Below are positions 41,830 to 49,817 of a stretch of DNA of 64,000 nucleotides, piece by piece. The stretch spans positions 77,870-141,869 of the forward strand of contig DATFFH010000088.1 of assembly GCA_035250245.1 (NCBI GenBank). The letters are read 5' to 3'. The notes beneath the pieces are model-generated. The model had not been told where the DNA came from and searched no databases. It saw only the letters and a program-made list of their open reading frames with translations. Both the position numbers and the translations under genes were made by a program. Within the stretch, counting starts at the first letter, position 1. Every line of letters starts with the position of its first letter. The DNA is from Luteimonas_C sp035250245. GTDB taxonomy: Bacteria; Pseudomonadota; Gammaproteobacteria; Xanthomonadales; Xanthomonadaceae.

Positions 41830-42468
41830 TTAAGGCGTGGGCGGGGGCGGCGCAGGCGGCGGATTCAGCTGCTGCATCTGCCGGACGGCCGCCGCCGCGG
41901 CCACGGCCTGTTGATGACGGTCTTGGAGACGCTTGAGCCGTTCCATCTCGTGCTTGTCCAGCCCGGCGAAGAAACGGTCGGCTTTCTGGCGTTGGATGAA
42001 ATCGGCGAGATCGGAAATCGCGCAATGCCCCGCCAGTTCCTGGGGTTCGACGCCCTGTCGGCCCATGAAATGCAGGGTCGCCACGGTATAGGTCGTCTCG
42101 CTTACCGCCCCGGCCCGGGGCTGGAAGCGCCATTCGGATAGAGCCGATGCGGCCGCCTGGCTGAATGCGTCCCAGTATCCGGATTCGGGCTCGCCGCCGC
42201 CGGATGCCGAGCTCCAAGCCTTGAGCAGGGTGAAGTCCGATGTGCTGCCGTCCGGACGCACCGCATAGCCCATCGCCACACAGACATTGTCGCCGCGCGC
42301 GGCCTGGCTGCCCGGGTAGCCGGGAGCCGCGAAGTTGGCGCCCGGCGCCGCCGTCCACCGATCCCGCAATCCGCCCTCATCGACGATGCGTACGCGTTCC
42401 GCCGCCGCCGCCGACCCGCAAACCGCGCACAGCGCCGCGGCCAATATCCATCTTTCAATCCTGTCCAT
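41830..42468 (-). CDS. Secreted protein with TonB C-terminal-like domain (paralogue 2 of 3)
   Basis: A 212-residue exported protein with a signal peptide (1-23). Shared blocks with the other two paralogues are RIVDEGGLRDRW, GYPGSQAARGDNVCVAMGYA, DGSTSDFTLLKAWSS, ALSEWRFQPRAG, YTVATLHFMGRQG and CAISDLADFIQRQK. It differs in its C-terminus, which is Ala/Gln-rich and ends in a PPPAPPPPTP tail. That Pro tail is reminiscent of TonB-type linkers but lies C-terminal. The ATG at 42468 follows a signal-like start (MDRIERWILAAALC). Function unknown. Confidence 0.78.
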   Translation of the reverse strand: MDRIERWILAAALCAVCGSAAAAERVRIVDEGGLRDRWTAAPGANFAAPGYPGSQAARGDNVCVAMGYAVRPDGSTSDFTLLKAWSSASGGGEPESGYWDAFSQAAASALSEWRFQPRAGAVSETTYTVATLHFMGRQGVEPQELAGHCAISDLADFIQRQKADRFFAGLDKHEMERLKRLQDRHQQAVAAAAAVRQMQQLNPPPAPPPPTP

Positions 42469-42496
42469 GCCTTAAGTTCCTGATCGACGGGGGCGG

Positions 42497-43111
42497 TCAA
42501 CGCGCGTTCGATTTGTTGAAGGGTGTCGAGGCTTGCGCAGCGGCGCGACTAGCGTCGTTCTGGGCGCGCCGCATGTTTTCCTGTTCCGCGCGCGTGCGGC
42601 TGTTGAGGAAGCGGCTGGACTTTTGCTCCTGCACCAGCGATGCGAGATCGGAGATGCCGCATTTGCTGCGCAATCCGGCCGGATCGGTGCCGTCCTTGCC
42701 CATGAAGGTCATGGTCGCGACCGTGTAGGTGGGTTGCGGCTTGCTCACTTCTGGGCGCGCCTTGAATTTCCACTGCGACAAAGCCTGCGCGCTGGCCTGG
42801 GAGAACGCATCCCAATAGCCGGGCACGGGTTCCTTGTCCTGCGCGGCGCTGTTCCAAGCTTTGACCACGCTGAAATCCGAGGTCGTCCCGTCGGGCTTGA
42901 TCGAATAACCCATGGCAACGCAGACACTGTCGCCGCGTTCGGTGAACCCGCTCGGGTAACCCGGCGCCACCAGTTTGACGCCGTCGGCCAGCATCCACTC
43001 GTCGCGGATCCCACCTTCGTTGACGATCCTGACCTTGTCCGCCGCCATGCCGGCGGCCGCATAAAACATCGTGAAAGCGGCCAGCGCCGCGACCTTCGTA
43101 CGCACGTTCAT
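42497..43111 (-). CDS. Secreted protein with TonB C-terminal-like domain (paralogue 3 of 3)
   Basis: A 204-residue exported protein, adjacent to paralogue 2 and very similar. Signal peptide 1-about 23 (MNVRTKVAALAAFTMFYAAAG). Shared blocks are RIVNEGGIRDEW, GYPSGFTERGDSVCVAMGYS, DGTTSDFSVVKAWNS, ALSQWKFKARPEVS, YTVATMTFMGKDG and CGISDLASLVQEQK. The conserved Cys pair (in SVCVAM and SKCGISD) may form a disulfide in the periplasm. The tail is Ala/Gln-rich. Only 28 bases separate its stop from the start of paralogue 2, so the pair is a tandem duplication and probably one transcript. Confidence 0.8.
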   Translation of the reverse strand: MNVRTKVAALAAFTMFYAAAGMAADKVRIVNEGGIRDEWMLADGVKLVAPGYPSGFTERGDSVCVAMGYSIKPDGTTSDFSVVKAWNSAAQDKEPVPGYWDAFSQASAQALSQWKFKARPEVSKPQPTYTVATMTFMGKDGTDPAGLRSKCGISDLASLVQEQKSSRFLNSRTRAEQENMRRAQNDASRAAAQASTPFNKSNAR

Positions 43112-43212
43112 GGGCCCTCCTCCCGGATCCGTAACAACCCCTTAAACGCCCAAGCGGATTCGCTGTCAAGAGCCTCGGGACGGATCGTAGGGCTTGGATC
43201 GTTCCGAACCCG

Positions 43213-44679
43213 TCAGATCTCGCCCAGCCCCTGGGCCACGCCTTCCGGGCCGACCTCCAGCAGGCGCAGCGTATTGGTCGCGCCGTGGTGCTCCATGTGG
43301 TCGCCGCTGGTGAAGATCACCCGGTCGCCTTCGGCCAGCAGGCCGGCCTGGAACAGGGCCTTGAGCGCGGCGCGGGCGGCTTCGCGGGTGGCCATGCCGC
43401 GGCTGTCGAAGTCGATCGGGAACACGTCGCGCATCAGCGCCATGCGACGGCGCGCGCCGCCGTGGCGCGACAGGCCGAAGATCGGCACGCTCGAGCGGAA
43501 CCGCGACAGGAAGCGCGCGGTGCCGCCGGATTCGGTCATCGCCACGATCGCGCGCACGCCGATGTGCTCGGACAGGAACATGCTGGCCATCGCGATCGCC
43601 TGGTCGGCGCGCTGCAGGTCGCGCGGCGCCTTCTCGAAATCGGTGTCGGCCTCGAACTGGCGCTCGGCGCCGACGCAGATCCGCGCCATCGCCTCGACCG
43701 CACGGATCGGGAAATCGCCGGCTGCGGTTTCCTGCGACAGCATCACCGCATCGGTGCCGTCGATCACCGCGTTGGCCACGTCGAGCACTTCGGCGCGGGT
43801 CGGGATCGGGCTGGCGACCATCGACTGCAGCATCTGGGTCGCGGTGATCACCACTTTGTTGCGCAACAGCGATTCGCGGATGATCTTTTTCTGCAGGCCC
43901 GGCAATTCGGCGTCGCCGATCTCCACGCCCAGGTCGCCGCGGGCGACCATCACCACGTCGCTGGCGTCGATGATCTCTTCCAGGTTTTCGATCGCCTCGG
44001 CGCGCTCGATCTTGGACACCAGCGCCGCGTCGCTGCCGGCAGCCTGGGCGATGGCGCGGGCTTCATCCATATCGGCGGCGTTGCGGCAGAACGACACCGC
44101 GATGAAATCGACGCCGATCTGCGCAGCGACCCCGATCAGTTCGCGGTCGCGTTCGGTCAACGCGCCCAACGACAGGCCGCCGCCGAGACGATTGAGCCCT
44201 TTGCGGTCCGACAGCGCACTGTCGTTGAGCACCTGGGTGACGATGCGTTCGCCTTCGACCTTTTCGACACGCAACTGGACGACACCGTCGTCCAGCAACA
44301 GCACGTCGCCGGCCGCGACGTCGTCGACCAGGCCCAGATAACTCACGCCTACCTGGGTCGCATCGCCGGGGGGCGCATCGGAACGCGCAATGAGGTCGAA
44401 GCGGTCGCCCGCGCGCAGCTTCACTTTGCCTTCGGCGAAACGCTCGATGCGGATCTTCGGGCCCGGCAGGTCGGCCAGGATGCCGACTTCGGCGCCGGCC
44501 CGTTGCGCGGCTTCCCGCACCGCTTGCGCACGGGCGACCTGGGCGGACGGATCGCCGTGCGAGAAGTTCAGCCGCACCACGTCCACGCCGGCGCGGAACA
44601 GCGCATCGAGCACGCCGGGCGCGTCGGTGGCCGGGCCCAGGGTGGCGAGGATGCGGGTGCGGCGCCGGTGCTCGGACAT
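43213..44679 (-). CDS. pyk: Pyruvate kinase
   Basis: A 488-residue enzyme that makes pyruvate and ATP from phosphoenolpyruvate and ADP. Marks are TRILATLGPATDAPG (about 8-22), VVRLNFSHGD (about 34-43), LADLPGPKIRIERF (about 68-81), the catalytic-lysine segment ALVSKIERAEAIEN (about 212-225), MVARGDLGVEIG (about 237-248) and the KVVITATQMLQSM substrate loop (about 268-280). The A, B and C domains are all present and the length is normal. ATG 44679. It is divergent from the GNAT gene and part of the minus-strand glycolytic group. Confidence 0.97.
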   Translation of the reverse strand: MSEHRRRTRILATLGPATDAPGVLDALFRAGVDVVRLNFSHGDPSAQVARAQAVREAAQRAGAEVGILADLPGPKIRIERFAEGKVKLRAGDRFDLIARSDAPPGDATQVGVSYLGLVDDVAAGDVLLLDDGVVQLRVEKVEGERIVTQVLNDSALSDRKGLNRLGGGLSLGALTERDRELIGVAAQIGVDFIAVSFCRNAADMDEARAIAQAAGSDAALVSKIERAEAIENLEEIIDASDVVMVARGDLGVEIGDAELPGLQKKIIRESLLRNKVVITATQMLQSMVASPIPTRAEVLDVANAVIDGTDAVMLSQETAAGDFPIRAVEAMARICVGAERQFEADTDFEKAPRDLQRADQAIAMASMFLSEHIGVRAIVAMTESGGTARFLSRFRSSVPIFGLSRHGGARRRMALMRDVFPIDFDSRGMATREAARAALKALFQAGLLAEGDRVIFTSGDHMEHHGATNTLRLLEVGPEGVAQGLGEI

Positions 44680-44743
44680 GCGGTTCGGATTCGTGCCTGG
44701 GATTCGCCCTATCCTAGCCCAGACGCACGACCGGAAAAGCTAC

Positions 44744-45328
44744 ATGTCCTTCGATCTGCCCGCGGCATTGGCCGCATTGCCGGCCTTTCCGCAACTGCGC
44801 GGCCCGCGCGTGCGCCTGCGCGGGCCGCGTCCCGAGGACGCCGACGCGGTTTTCGCACTGTTTTCCGATCCGGCGGTGATGCGCTATTGGAGCCGGCCGC
44901 CGATGACCGTGCGCGACGAGGCGATGGCGCTGATCTCCGAAATACAGGAAGCATTCGCCGAGCGCGACAAGCTCAATTGGGTCGTCGTCGACAAGCAAGA
45001 CGCGGCGATCGGCACCTGCACCCTATTCAATTTCGACGCCCGCCACCGTTACGCCGAACTCGGCTACGCCTTGCGCTCCGACTTATGGGGGCGCGGGCTG
45101 GCGCGCGAGGCGGCGTCCGCGGCGCTGGATTGGGCCTTCCGCTCATTGCGCCTGCACCGCGTCGAGGCCAGCATCGATCCGCGCAACGATGCGTCCAGAC
45201 GGATTCTCGAGCGGCTGGGATTCGACAGCGAAGGCGTGTTGCGCGAACGCTATTTCATCGGCGACACCGCGACCGATTCGGAGATATTCGGCCTGCTGGC
45301 CGAGGATTGGGCGAAGCGCGACGCTTGA
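44744..45328 (+). CDS. GNAT-family N-acetyltransferase (RimJ-like)
   Basis: A 194-residue acetyltransferase. It has the RimJ/RimL-type start (RGPRVRLRGPRPEDADAVFA, about 19-38), the acetyl-CoA loop SDLWGRGLAREAASAALDWA (about 109-128) and LHRVEASIDPRNDASRRILE (about 133-152). These are typical of enzymes acting on ribosomal-protein N-termini or small amines; the substrate is unknown. It starts at ATG 44744 and is divergent from pyk. A family C REP pair follows its stop. Confidence 0.88.
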   Translation: MSFDLPAALAALPAFPQLRGPRVRLRGPRPEDADAVFALFSDPAVMRYWSRPPMTVRDEAMALISEIQEAFAERDKLNWVVVDKQDAAIGTCTLFNFDARHRYAELGYALRSDLWGRGLAREAASAALDWAFRSLRLHRVEASIDPRNDASRRILERLGFDSEGVLRERYFIGDTATDSEIFGLLAEDWAKRDA

Positions 45329-45354
45329 TCGCATTCGCAGCAGGCCCGCTTCTC

Positions 45355-45429
45355 GTAGAGTCGAGCCTGCTCGACTGCTCTTGCTTTTCTATCCATGCTG
45401 GAAAAGCAGTCGAGCAGGCTCGACTCTAC
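45355..45429. repeat. GTAG-type REP pair (family C)
   Basis: GTAGAGTCGAGCCTGCTCGA...GCTCTTG and the inverted copy ending in CGACTCTAC, between the GNAT gene and the small secreted protein gene. Confidence 0.9.
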
Positions 45430-45479
45430 AAAGTCAGGCCAAATCCCGGCCGTTCGGCCGGGACAATGATGCATCGGCC

Positions 45480-45698
45480 TCAGCTGTCCGGCCGGCAACC
45501 CTGGGTAAACCACTTGTTGTCGGTTTCCACGCCCCAGCGCCCGTCCATCGCGCCGCAGCCGGCGGTCCACGCGCCGACCAGCACGCCTTCGTCGTCGTAG
45601 TAATGCCAGGTGCCCTGCCAGCTCGCTGCGGCGCTGAACGACAGGCCGGCGAACAATGCGGCCGCGACCGCCGCGGCGAAAATCCTGTTACGGCTCAT
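45480..45698 (-). CDS. Small secreted protein, tandem paralogue 1
   Basis: A 72-residue protein with a signal peptide (1-about 27, MSRNRIFAAAVAAALFAGLS..., cleavage near SAAA). The mature part reads GTWHYYDDEGVLVGAWTAGC then GAMDGRWGVETDNKWFTQGC. This matches the next paralogue in spacing: aromatic pair, acidic turn, VG, GCGAMDG.WG, and a final QGC. Two cysteines could form one disulfide. It resembles the short secreted DUF6289-like proteins of Xanthomonadaceae, but I cannot confirm that without a search. ATG 45698. Function unknown. Confidence 0.75.
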   Translation of the reverse strand: MSRNRIFAAAVAAALFAGLSFSAAASWQGTWHYYDDEGVLVGAWTAGCGAMDGRWGVETDNKWFTQGCRPDS

Positions 45699-45838
45699 GC
45701 TGTCTCCTCCATGGATGCGGAACCCATTTCCGCAGCCGCAGATTGGCACGTCCGCTGCGCGTGCGGATCAAATATCCGTTAACGGAGAAGAGCGCTGCGT
45801 CGCAGATTCAGTAAATCCCGACGGAGCAGTTTCTTTTG

Positions 45839-45913
45839 TGGGAGCGGCTTCAGCCGCGAGCTCTTCTGCATGATGATGCAACCGCGAAAGCTCGCGGCTG
45901 AAGCCGCTCCCAC
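45839..45913. repeat. REP pair (family A variant, GTGGGAGCGGCTTCAGCCGC)
   Basis: GTGGGAGCGGCTTCAGCCGC...GAGCTCTTC and the inverted copy ending in GCTCCCAC, between the first two small secreted genes. Confidence 0.9.
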
Positions 45914-45929
45914 ACTACAGAGGAATGGT

Positions 45930-46145
45930 TCAAATCGGCGACGAACAGCCCTGGCTGAAGCTGTAATCGGTGGTGACCGTGCCCCATGTACCGTCCATCG
46001 CACCACAACCGACCGTGCGATGGCCCACATAGCCGCCGTCTTCGCCGTAATAGATGAAGGTGCCCTGCAAGCAACCGCCGGCCGAACTGATGCCGGATAC
46101 GGCCGCGAGCAGGATGCCCGCCAACAGCAATTTCGCCTTGCGCAT
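45930..46145 (-). CDS. Small secreted protein, tandem paralogue 2
   Basis: A 71-residue protein with a signal peptide (1-about 22, MRKAKLLLAGILLAAVSGIS). The mature part is GTFIYYGEDGGYVGHRTVGC followed by GAMDGTWGTVTTDYSFSQGC. It is clearly homologous to paralogue 1: YY at the same place, the same VG, GCGAMDG, WG and SFSQGC/WFTQGC end. There is one extra cysteine near the mature N-terminus (GGCLQG). It is separated from paralogue 1 by a REP pair. Expected extracytoplasmic; role unknown. Confidence 0.75.
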   Translation of the reverse strand: MRKAKLLLAGILLAAVSGISSAGGCLQGTFIYYGEDGGYVGHRTVGCGAMDGTWGTVTTDYSFSQGCSSPI

Positions 46146-46183
46146 GTCGTCCTCCTTGTGATGCGGCGATCGCCGCGTTGAAA

Positions 46184-46393
46184 TCAGTCCGGACAGCTCA
46201 ACTGCCGGATGGTGTAGATGTCAGTACGCTGCCCGCTGTAGTACACGCGGCCGTCGCAGGCACCGATCTGATAGCCGACTTCGTTGCCGGCCGTGTCGTA
46301 GAACGTCATGACATAGGGCCATCGTCCCGCCAGCGCTGCGCCGGCGATGCCGAGCAGCGCGACGATGCCGAGAAGAATCCTTGCACGGCGCAT
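46184..46393 (-). CDS. Small secreted protein, tandem paralogue 3 (divergent)
   Basis: A 69-residue protein with a signal peptide (1-about 22, MRRARILLGIVALLGIAGAA). The mature part, RWPYVMTFYDTAGNEVGYQI then GACDGRVYYSGQ and RQLSC, keeps the aromatic pair, acidic turn, VG, G.C.G and final Cys of the two neighbours but lacks GCGAMDG.WG. ATG 46393 is chosen because the longer in-frame extension shows no signal. It lies 38 bases upstream of paralogue 2 on the same strand, probably cotranscribed. Confidence 0.68.
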   Translation of the reverse strand: MRRARILLGIVALLGIAGAALAGRWPYVMTFYDTAGNEVGYQIGACDGRVYYSGQRTDIYTIRQLSCPD

Positions 46394-46509
46394 GGGTCGC
46401 TCCCGATGATCGGCCCGTCGTTGGGCCGCGCCGGAGATTACTCCCGGGGCCGTGCAGGAAACTTGATGCAGTCGCCGAAACGACAAAGGTGAATGGGTAA
46501 ACCTGCTCT

Positions 46510-46676
46510 TGGGAGCGGCTTTAGCCGCGAGCTTTTAAGTCGCTGGCCATATGAGAAAAGCTCGCGGCTAAAGCCGCTCCCACAGACTCTTCGTAGGTGC
46601 GGCTTCAGCAGCACGCTCTTTCTCGGGATCGCCGCGATTCGATGGCAAAAAAGCGTGCGGCTGAAGCCGCACCCAC
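46510..46676. repeat. Two REP-type pairs back to back (family A variant, then a GTAGGTGCGGCTTCAGCAGCAC form)
   Basis: Pair one is 46510-46582 (GGGAGCGGCTTTAGCCGC and inverted copy). Pair two is 46593-46676 (GTAGGTGCGGCTTCAGCAGC...GCTC and inverted copy ending in GCACCCAC). They occupy most of the 296 bases between the third small secreted gene and the end of pgk. Confidence 0.87.
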
Positions 46677-46689
46677 GAAAAACAGGGGC

Positions 46690-47862
46690 TCAGCCGCGTT
46701 GTTGCAATGCAGCGACCGCCGGCAGGGTCTTGCCTTCCAGGAACTCCAGGAACGCGCCGCCGCCGGTGGAGATGTAGCCGACTTCGCCGGTGATGCCGTA
46801 CTTGTCGATCGCGGCCAGAGTGTCGCCGCCGCCGGCGATCGAGAACGCGTCCGATTCGGCGATGGCATGCGCCAAAGTCTCGGTGCCGCGGCCGAAGGCG
46901 TCGAATTCGAATACGCCGACCGGGCCGTTCCAGACGACGGTACGCGCGTCGGCGATCATGCGCGCGTAACGCGTCGCCGTTTCCGGGCCGATGTCCAGGA
47001 TCAGGTCGTCCGCGCCCACTTCGTCGACCGGCACGATCGAGGCCGGCGAATCGGCCTTGAATTCCTTGGCGACCACGACGTCGCTCGGCACCGGGATGTC
47101 GGCGCCGCGCGCTTTCGCGTCGGCCATGATTTTTTTCGCGGTGTCGATGAGATCGGGTTCGTACAAGGACTTGCCGACGGCGTGGCCCTGCGCGGCGATG
47201 AAAGTGTTGGCGATGCCGCCACCGACGATCAATTGGTCGACCTTGCCGACCAGGGACGACAGCAGTTCCAGCTTGGTCGACACTTTCGAACCCGCGACGA
47301 TCGCCAGCAGCGGACGCGCGGGCTTTTCCAGCGCCTTCGCCAAGGCATCCAACTCGGCCATCAGCAGCGGGCCGCCCGCCGCTTGCTTCGCGAATTTGAT
47401 GACGCCGTGGGTCGAGGCCTGCGCGCGGTGCGCGGTGCCGAACGCGTCCATCACGAACACATCGCACAGTGCGGCATATTTCTTCGACAGCGCTTCGTCG
47501 TCCTTGCCCTCGCCGACGTTCATGCGGCAGTTTTCCAGCAGCGCGATCGAACCGGGCGCGACGTCCACGCCTTCCAGATAGTCGCGGACCAGGGGCACTT
47601 CACGGCCCAGCAGTTCGGAGAGCCGCGCGGCGACCGGCGCCAGCGAATCCTCTTCGCTCCAGGCGCCTTCCTTGGGCCGGCCCAGATGCGACATCACCAT
47701 CACCGCCGCGCCGGCGTCCAGGGCCTGGCGCAAGGTCGGCAGCGAGGCCTGGATGCGCTGGTCCGAGGTCACTTTGCCGCTCTCCACCGGCACGTTCAGA
47801 TCCTGGCGGATCAGCACGCGCTTGCCGCGCAGGTCGAGGTCGGTCATGCGGACGATGGCCAT
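46690..47862 (-). CDS. pgk: Phosphoglycerate kinase
   Basis: A 390-residue glycolytic enzyme converting 1,3-bisphosphoglycerate and ADP to 3-phosphoglycerate and ATP. Marks are RVLIRQDLNVPVESGK (about 14-29), VMVMSHLGRPKEGAW (about 53-67), DAFGTAHRAQAS, the KVSTKLELLSSLV hinge region (about 193-205), VVWNGPVGVFEFDAFGRGT (about 310-328) and the nucleotide loop AGGGDTLAA (about 344-352). ATG 47862 (MAIVRMTDLDL) is the start; the upstream in-frame extension is not family-like. Part of the minus-strand glycolytic group with gap and pyk. Confidence 0.97.
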   Translation of the reverse strand: MAIVRMTDLDLRGKRVLIRQDLNVPVESGKVTSDQRIQASLPTLRQALDAGAAVMVMSHLGRPKEGAWSEEDSLAPVAARLSELLGREVPLVRDYLEGVDVAPGSIALLENCRMNVGEGKDDEALSKKYAALCDVFVMDAFGTAHRAQASTHGVIKFAKQAAGGPLLMAELDALAKALEKPARPLLAIVAGSKVSTKLELLSSLVGKVDQLIVGGGIANTFIAAQGHAVGKSLYEPDLIDTAKKIMADAKARGADIPVPSDVVVAKEFKADSPASIVPVDEVGADDLILDIGPETATRYARMIADARTVVWNGPVGVFEFDAFGRGTETLAHAIAESDAFSIAGGGDTLAAIDKYGITGEVGYISTGGGAFLEFLEGKTLPAVAALQQRG

Positions 47863-47963
47863 GGCGTTTCCGTAAAGAGGACAGACGCGTATTGTCCTAG
47901 GCCATCGCCGGGCAGGCAAACCCGCTGGCCTGGGCGATACCGGGGATGCGTTGAGGAAATCGA

Positions 47964-48623
47964 ATGAATATCGGATCGAACGCCACCGTCGCCCTGCCCG
48001 GCCCCGTCTTCGGCCGCCTGCTCGGCGCCGTTCCCGATGCGATCACCGGCATCGCCTGCCTGATCGTGTGGATTTCGCCGCTGACCTTCGGCCAGGGCGC
48101 GGTCAAGACCGTCGTGTTGATGATGCTGATGGAGTTTTTGCTGGTGCACGGCGCCGGCTTCTTCACCGTCGTCGCGTTGGCGCCGGACGTGTCGCGCGGG
48201 AAACGCTTGCTGGGGATGTTCGGCCTGCTGTGCTTCTACGCGCTGTTCGTCGGCGTGTTCGCCGCTTCGTTCAAGGCGTGGTGGCCGGTATGGGTGTTCC
48301 TATGGCTCGCTGCGAGCAAGGCGATCTGGATATTCGCCGCGCCGCGCGATCGCGGTGCGGAAACGGCACGGCAGATGGCGGCGTGGGCGTTCTCGGTGGT
48401 GGCGTATCTGGCCGCGGTGTTCGGCGGCTTGATGCTGCCTTTGCCGCGGTTGGGCATTACCGAGGAATTGCTGCCGACCCTCGGATTGCCCGGCAGCGGA
48501 GAATGGATCGAGCGGCCGCACACGGCGGTCGCCGGGATGGCGTTCTATTATTTCGCGATGGCGGCGTTCAAGTGGTGGCGGAGCGGCCCCGCAGTTCTTC
48601 CCCCTTTGAAAAAGGGGGATTGA
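47964..48623 (+). CDS. Hypothetical multi-pass membrane protein
   Basis: A 219-residue protein with about five to six hydrophobic segments (about 25-45, 48-75, 84-105, 107-128, 140-165, 190-205). It has no motif I recognise. It starts at ATG 47964, divergent from pgk with about 100 bases between. Its last residues (LPPLKKGD) and stop codon are encoded by the CCCCCTTTGAAAAAGGGGG repeat that begins at 48599, so the original 3' end may have been replaced by the repeat. Confidence 0.65.
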   Translation: MNIGSNATVALPGPVFGRLLGAVPDAITGIACLIVWISPLTFGQGAVKTVVLMMLMEFLLVHGAGFFTVVALAPDVSRGKRLLGMFGLLCFYALFVGVFAASFKAWWPVWVFLWLAASKAIWIFAAPRDRGAETARQMAAWAFSVVAYLAAVFGGLMLPLPRLGITEELLPTLGLPGSGEWIERPHTAVAGMAFYYFAMAAFKWWRSGPAVLPPLKKGD

Positions 48624-48692
48624 GGGGGATTTGCTTTTGATGTTGTTCTTGATTTGCTCAAGCAAGACAAGAGCAAAAAAAAATCCCCCATC
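48599..48692. repeat. Interspersed palindromic repeat (CCCCCTTT...AAAGGGG type)
   Basis: CCCCCTTTGAAAAAGGGGGA at 48599-48619, then a TTGAGGGGGATTTGC arm and the complementary GCAAAAAAAAATCCCCC near 48675-48689. The same family as 3121-3213. Its first hairpin forms the 3' end of the membrane protein gene. Confidence 0.85.
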
Positions 48693-48724
48693 GCCTTCGG
48701 CGATTTGCCCCGCGACAGCAAAGC

Positions 48725-49726
48725 TTATTTGGCGACGACCTTGACCATCTCCAGGCACTTGTTGGAATAGCCCCACTCGTTGTCGTACCAGCTCACCAGC
48801 TTGACGAAGGTGCCGTCCAACGCGATGCCGGCGTCGGCGTCGAAGATCGAGGTGCGGGTGTCGCCGCGGAAATCGGTGGCGACCACCTTGTCTTCGGTGT
48901 AGCCCAGGATGCCCTTCAGCGCGCCTTCGCTCTGCGCCTTCATTTCCGCGCAGATTTCGGCGTAGGTGGCCGGCTTTTCGAGTTCGCAGGTCAGGTCGAC
49001 CACCGACACGTCGCTGGTCGGCACGCGGAAGCTCATGCCGGTCAGCTTCTTGTTCAATTCCGGAATCACCACGCCGACGGCCTTGGCCGCGCCGGTGCTG
49101 GACGGAATGATGTTCTCCAGGATGCCGCGGCCGCCGCGCCAATCCTTGTTGCTGGGGCCGTCGACCGTCTTTTGCGTCGCGGTGGCGGCGTGCACCGTGG
49201 TCATCAAGCCGCGCTTGATGCCCCACTTGTCGTGCAGCACCTTGGCCAGCGGCGCCAGGCAGTTGGTGGTGCAGCTGGCGTTCGAAACGATCGCCTCGCC
49301 CTTGTAGGTCTTGTCGTTGACGCCGTAGACGAACATCGGCGTGTCGTCCTTGGACGGCGCCGAGAGGATCACCTTCTTGGCGCCGGCATCCAGGTGCTTC
49401 TGCGCGGTGGTCTTGTCCAGGAACAGGCCGGTGGATTCGATCACCACCTCGGCGCCCACTTCGTTCCACTTCAGGTTGGCCGGATCGCGTTCCTGGGTCA
49501 GACGGATCTTCTTGCCGTTGACGATCAGGGTGTTGCCTTCCACCGCGATGTCGCCTTTGAAGCGGCCGTGGACCGAGTCGTACTGCAGCATATAGGCCAG
49601 GTAGTCCGGCTCGAGCAGGTCGTTGATGGCGACGATCTCAATCTCGTTGCCGAAGTTCTGCACGGCCGAGCGCAGCACGTTGCGTCCGATCCGGCCGAAA
49701 CCATTGATGCCTACCTTGATCGCCAT
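48725..49726 (-). CDS. gap: Glyceraldehyde-3-phosphate dehydrogenase
   Basis: A 333-residue NAD-dependent enzyme oxidising glyceraldehyde-3-phosphate to 1,3-bisphosphoglycerate. It has the Rossmann start KVGINGFGRIGRNVLR (about 4-19), the active-site SNASCTTNC with Cys152, TVHAATATQKTVDGPS (about 178-193) and SWYDNEWGYSNK near the C-terminus (about 312-323). Length and motifs are standard for the glycolytic type. ATG 49726. It is divergent from the S1/P1 nuclease gene. Confidence 0.98.
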   Translation of the reverse strand: MAIKVGINGFGRIGRNVLRSAVQNFGNEIEIVAINDLLEPDYLAYMLQYDSVHGRFKGDIAVEGNTLIVNGKKIRLTQERDPANLKWNEVGAEVVIESTGLFLDKTTAQKHLDAGAKKVILSAPSKDDTPMFVYGVNDKTYKGEAIVSNASCTTNCLAPLAKVLHDKWGIKRGLMTTVHAATATQKTVDGPSNKDWRGGRGILENIIPSSTGAAKAVGVVIPELNKKLTGMSFRVPTSDVSVVDLTCELEKPATYAEICAEMKAQSEGALKGILGYTEDKVVATDFRGDTRTSIFDADAGIALDGTFVKLVSWYDNEWGYSNKCLEMVKVVAK

Positions 49727-49817
49727 GAAGCCGCTCCTGCAAAGACGGGGAAAGGAAAGACCGGTATTTTAGCCCGTCCAGACCCAATGAACCCCATAAC
49801 CTCAGTCCAGGCCGCCG

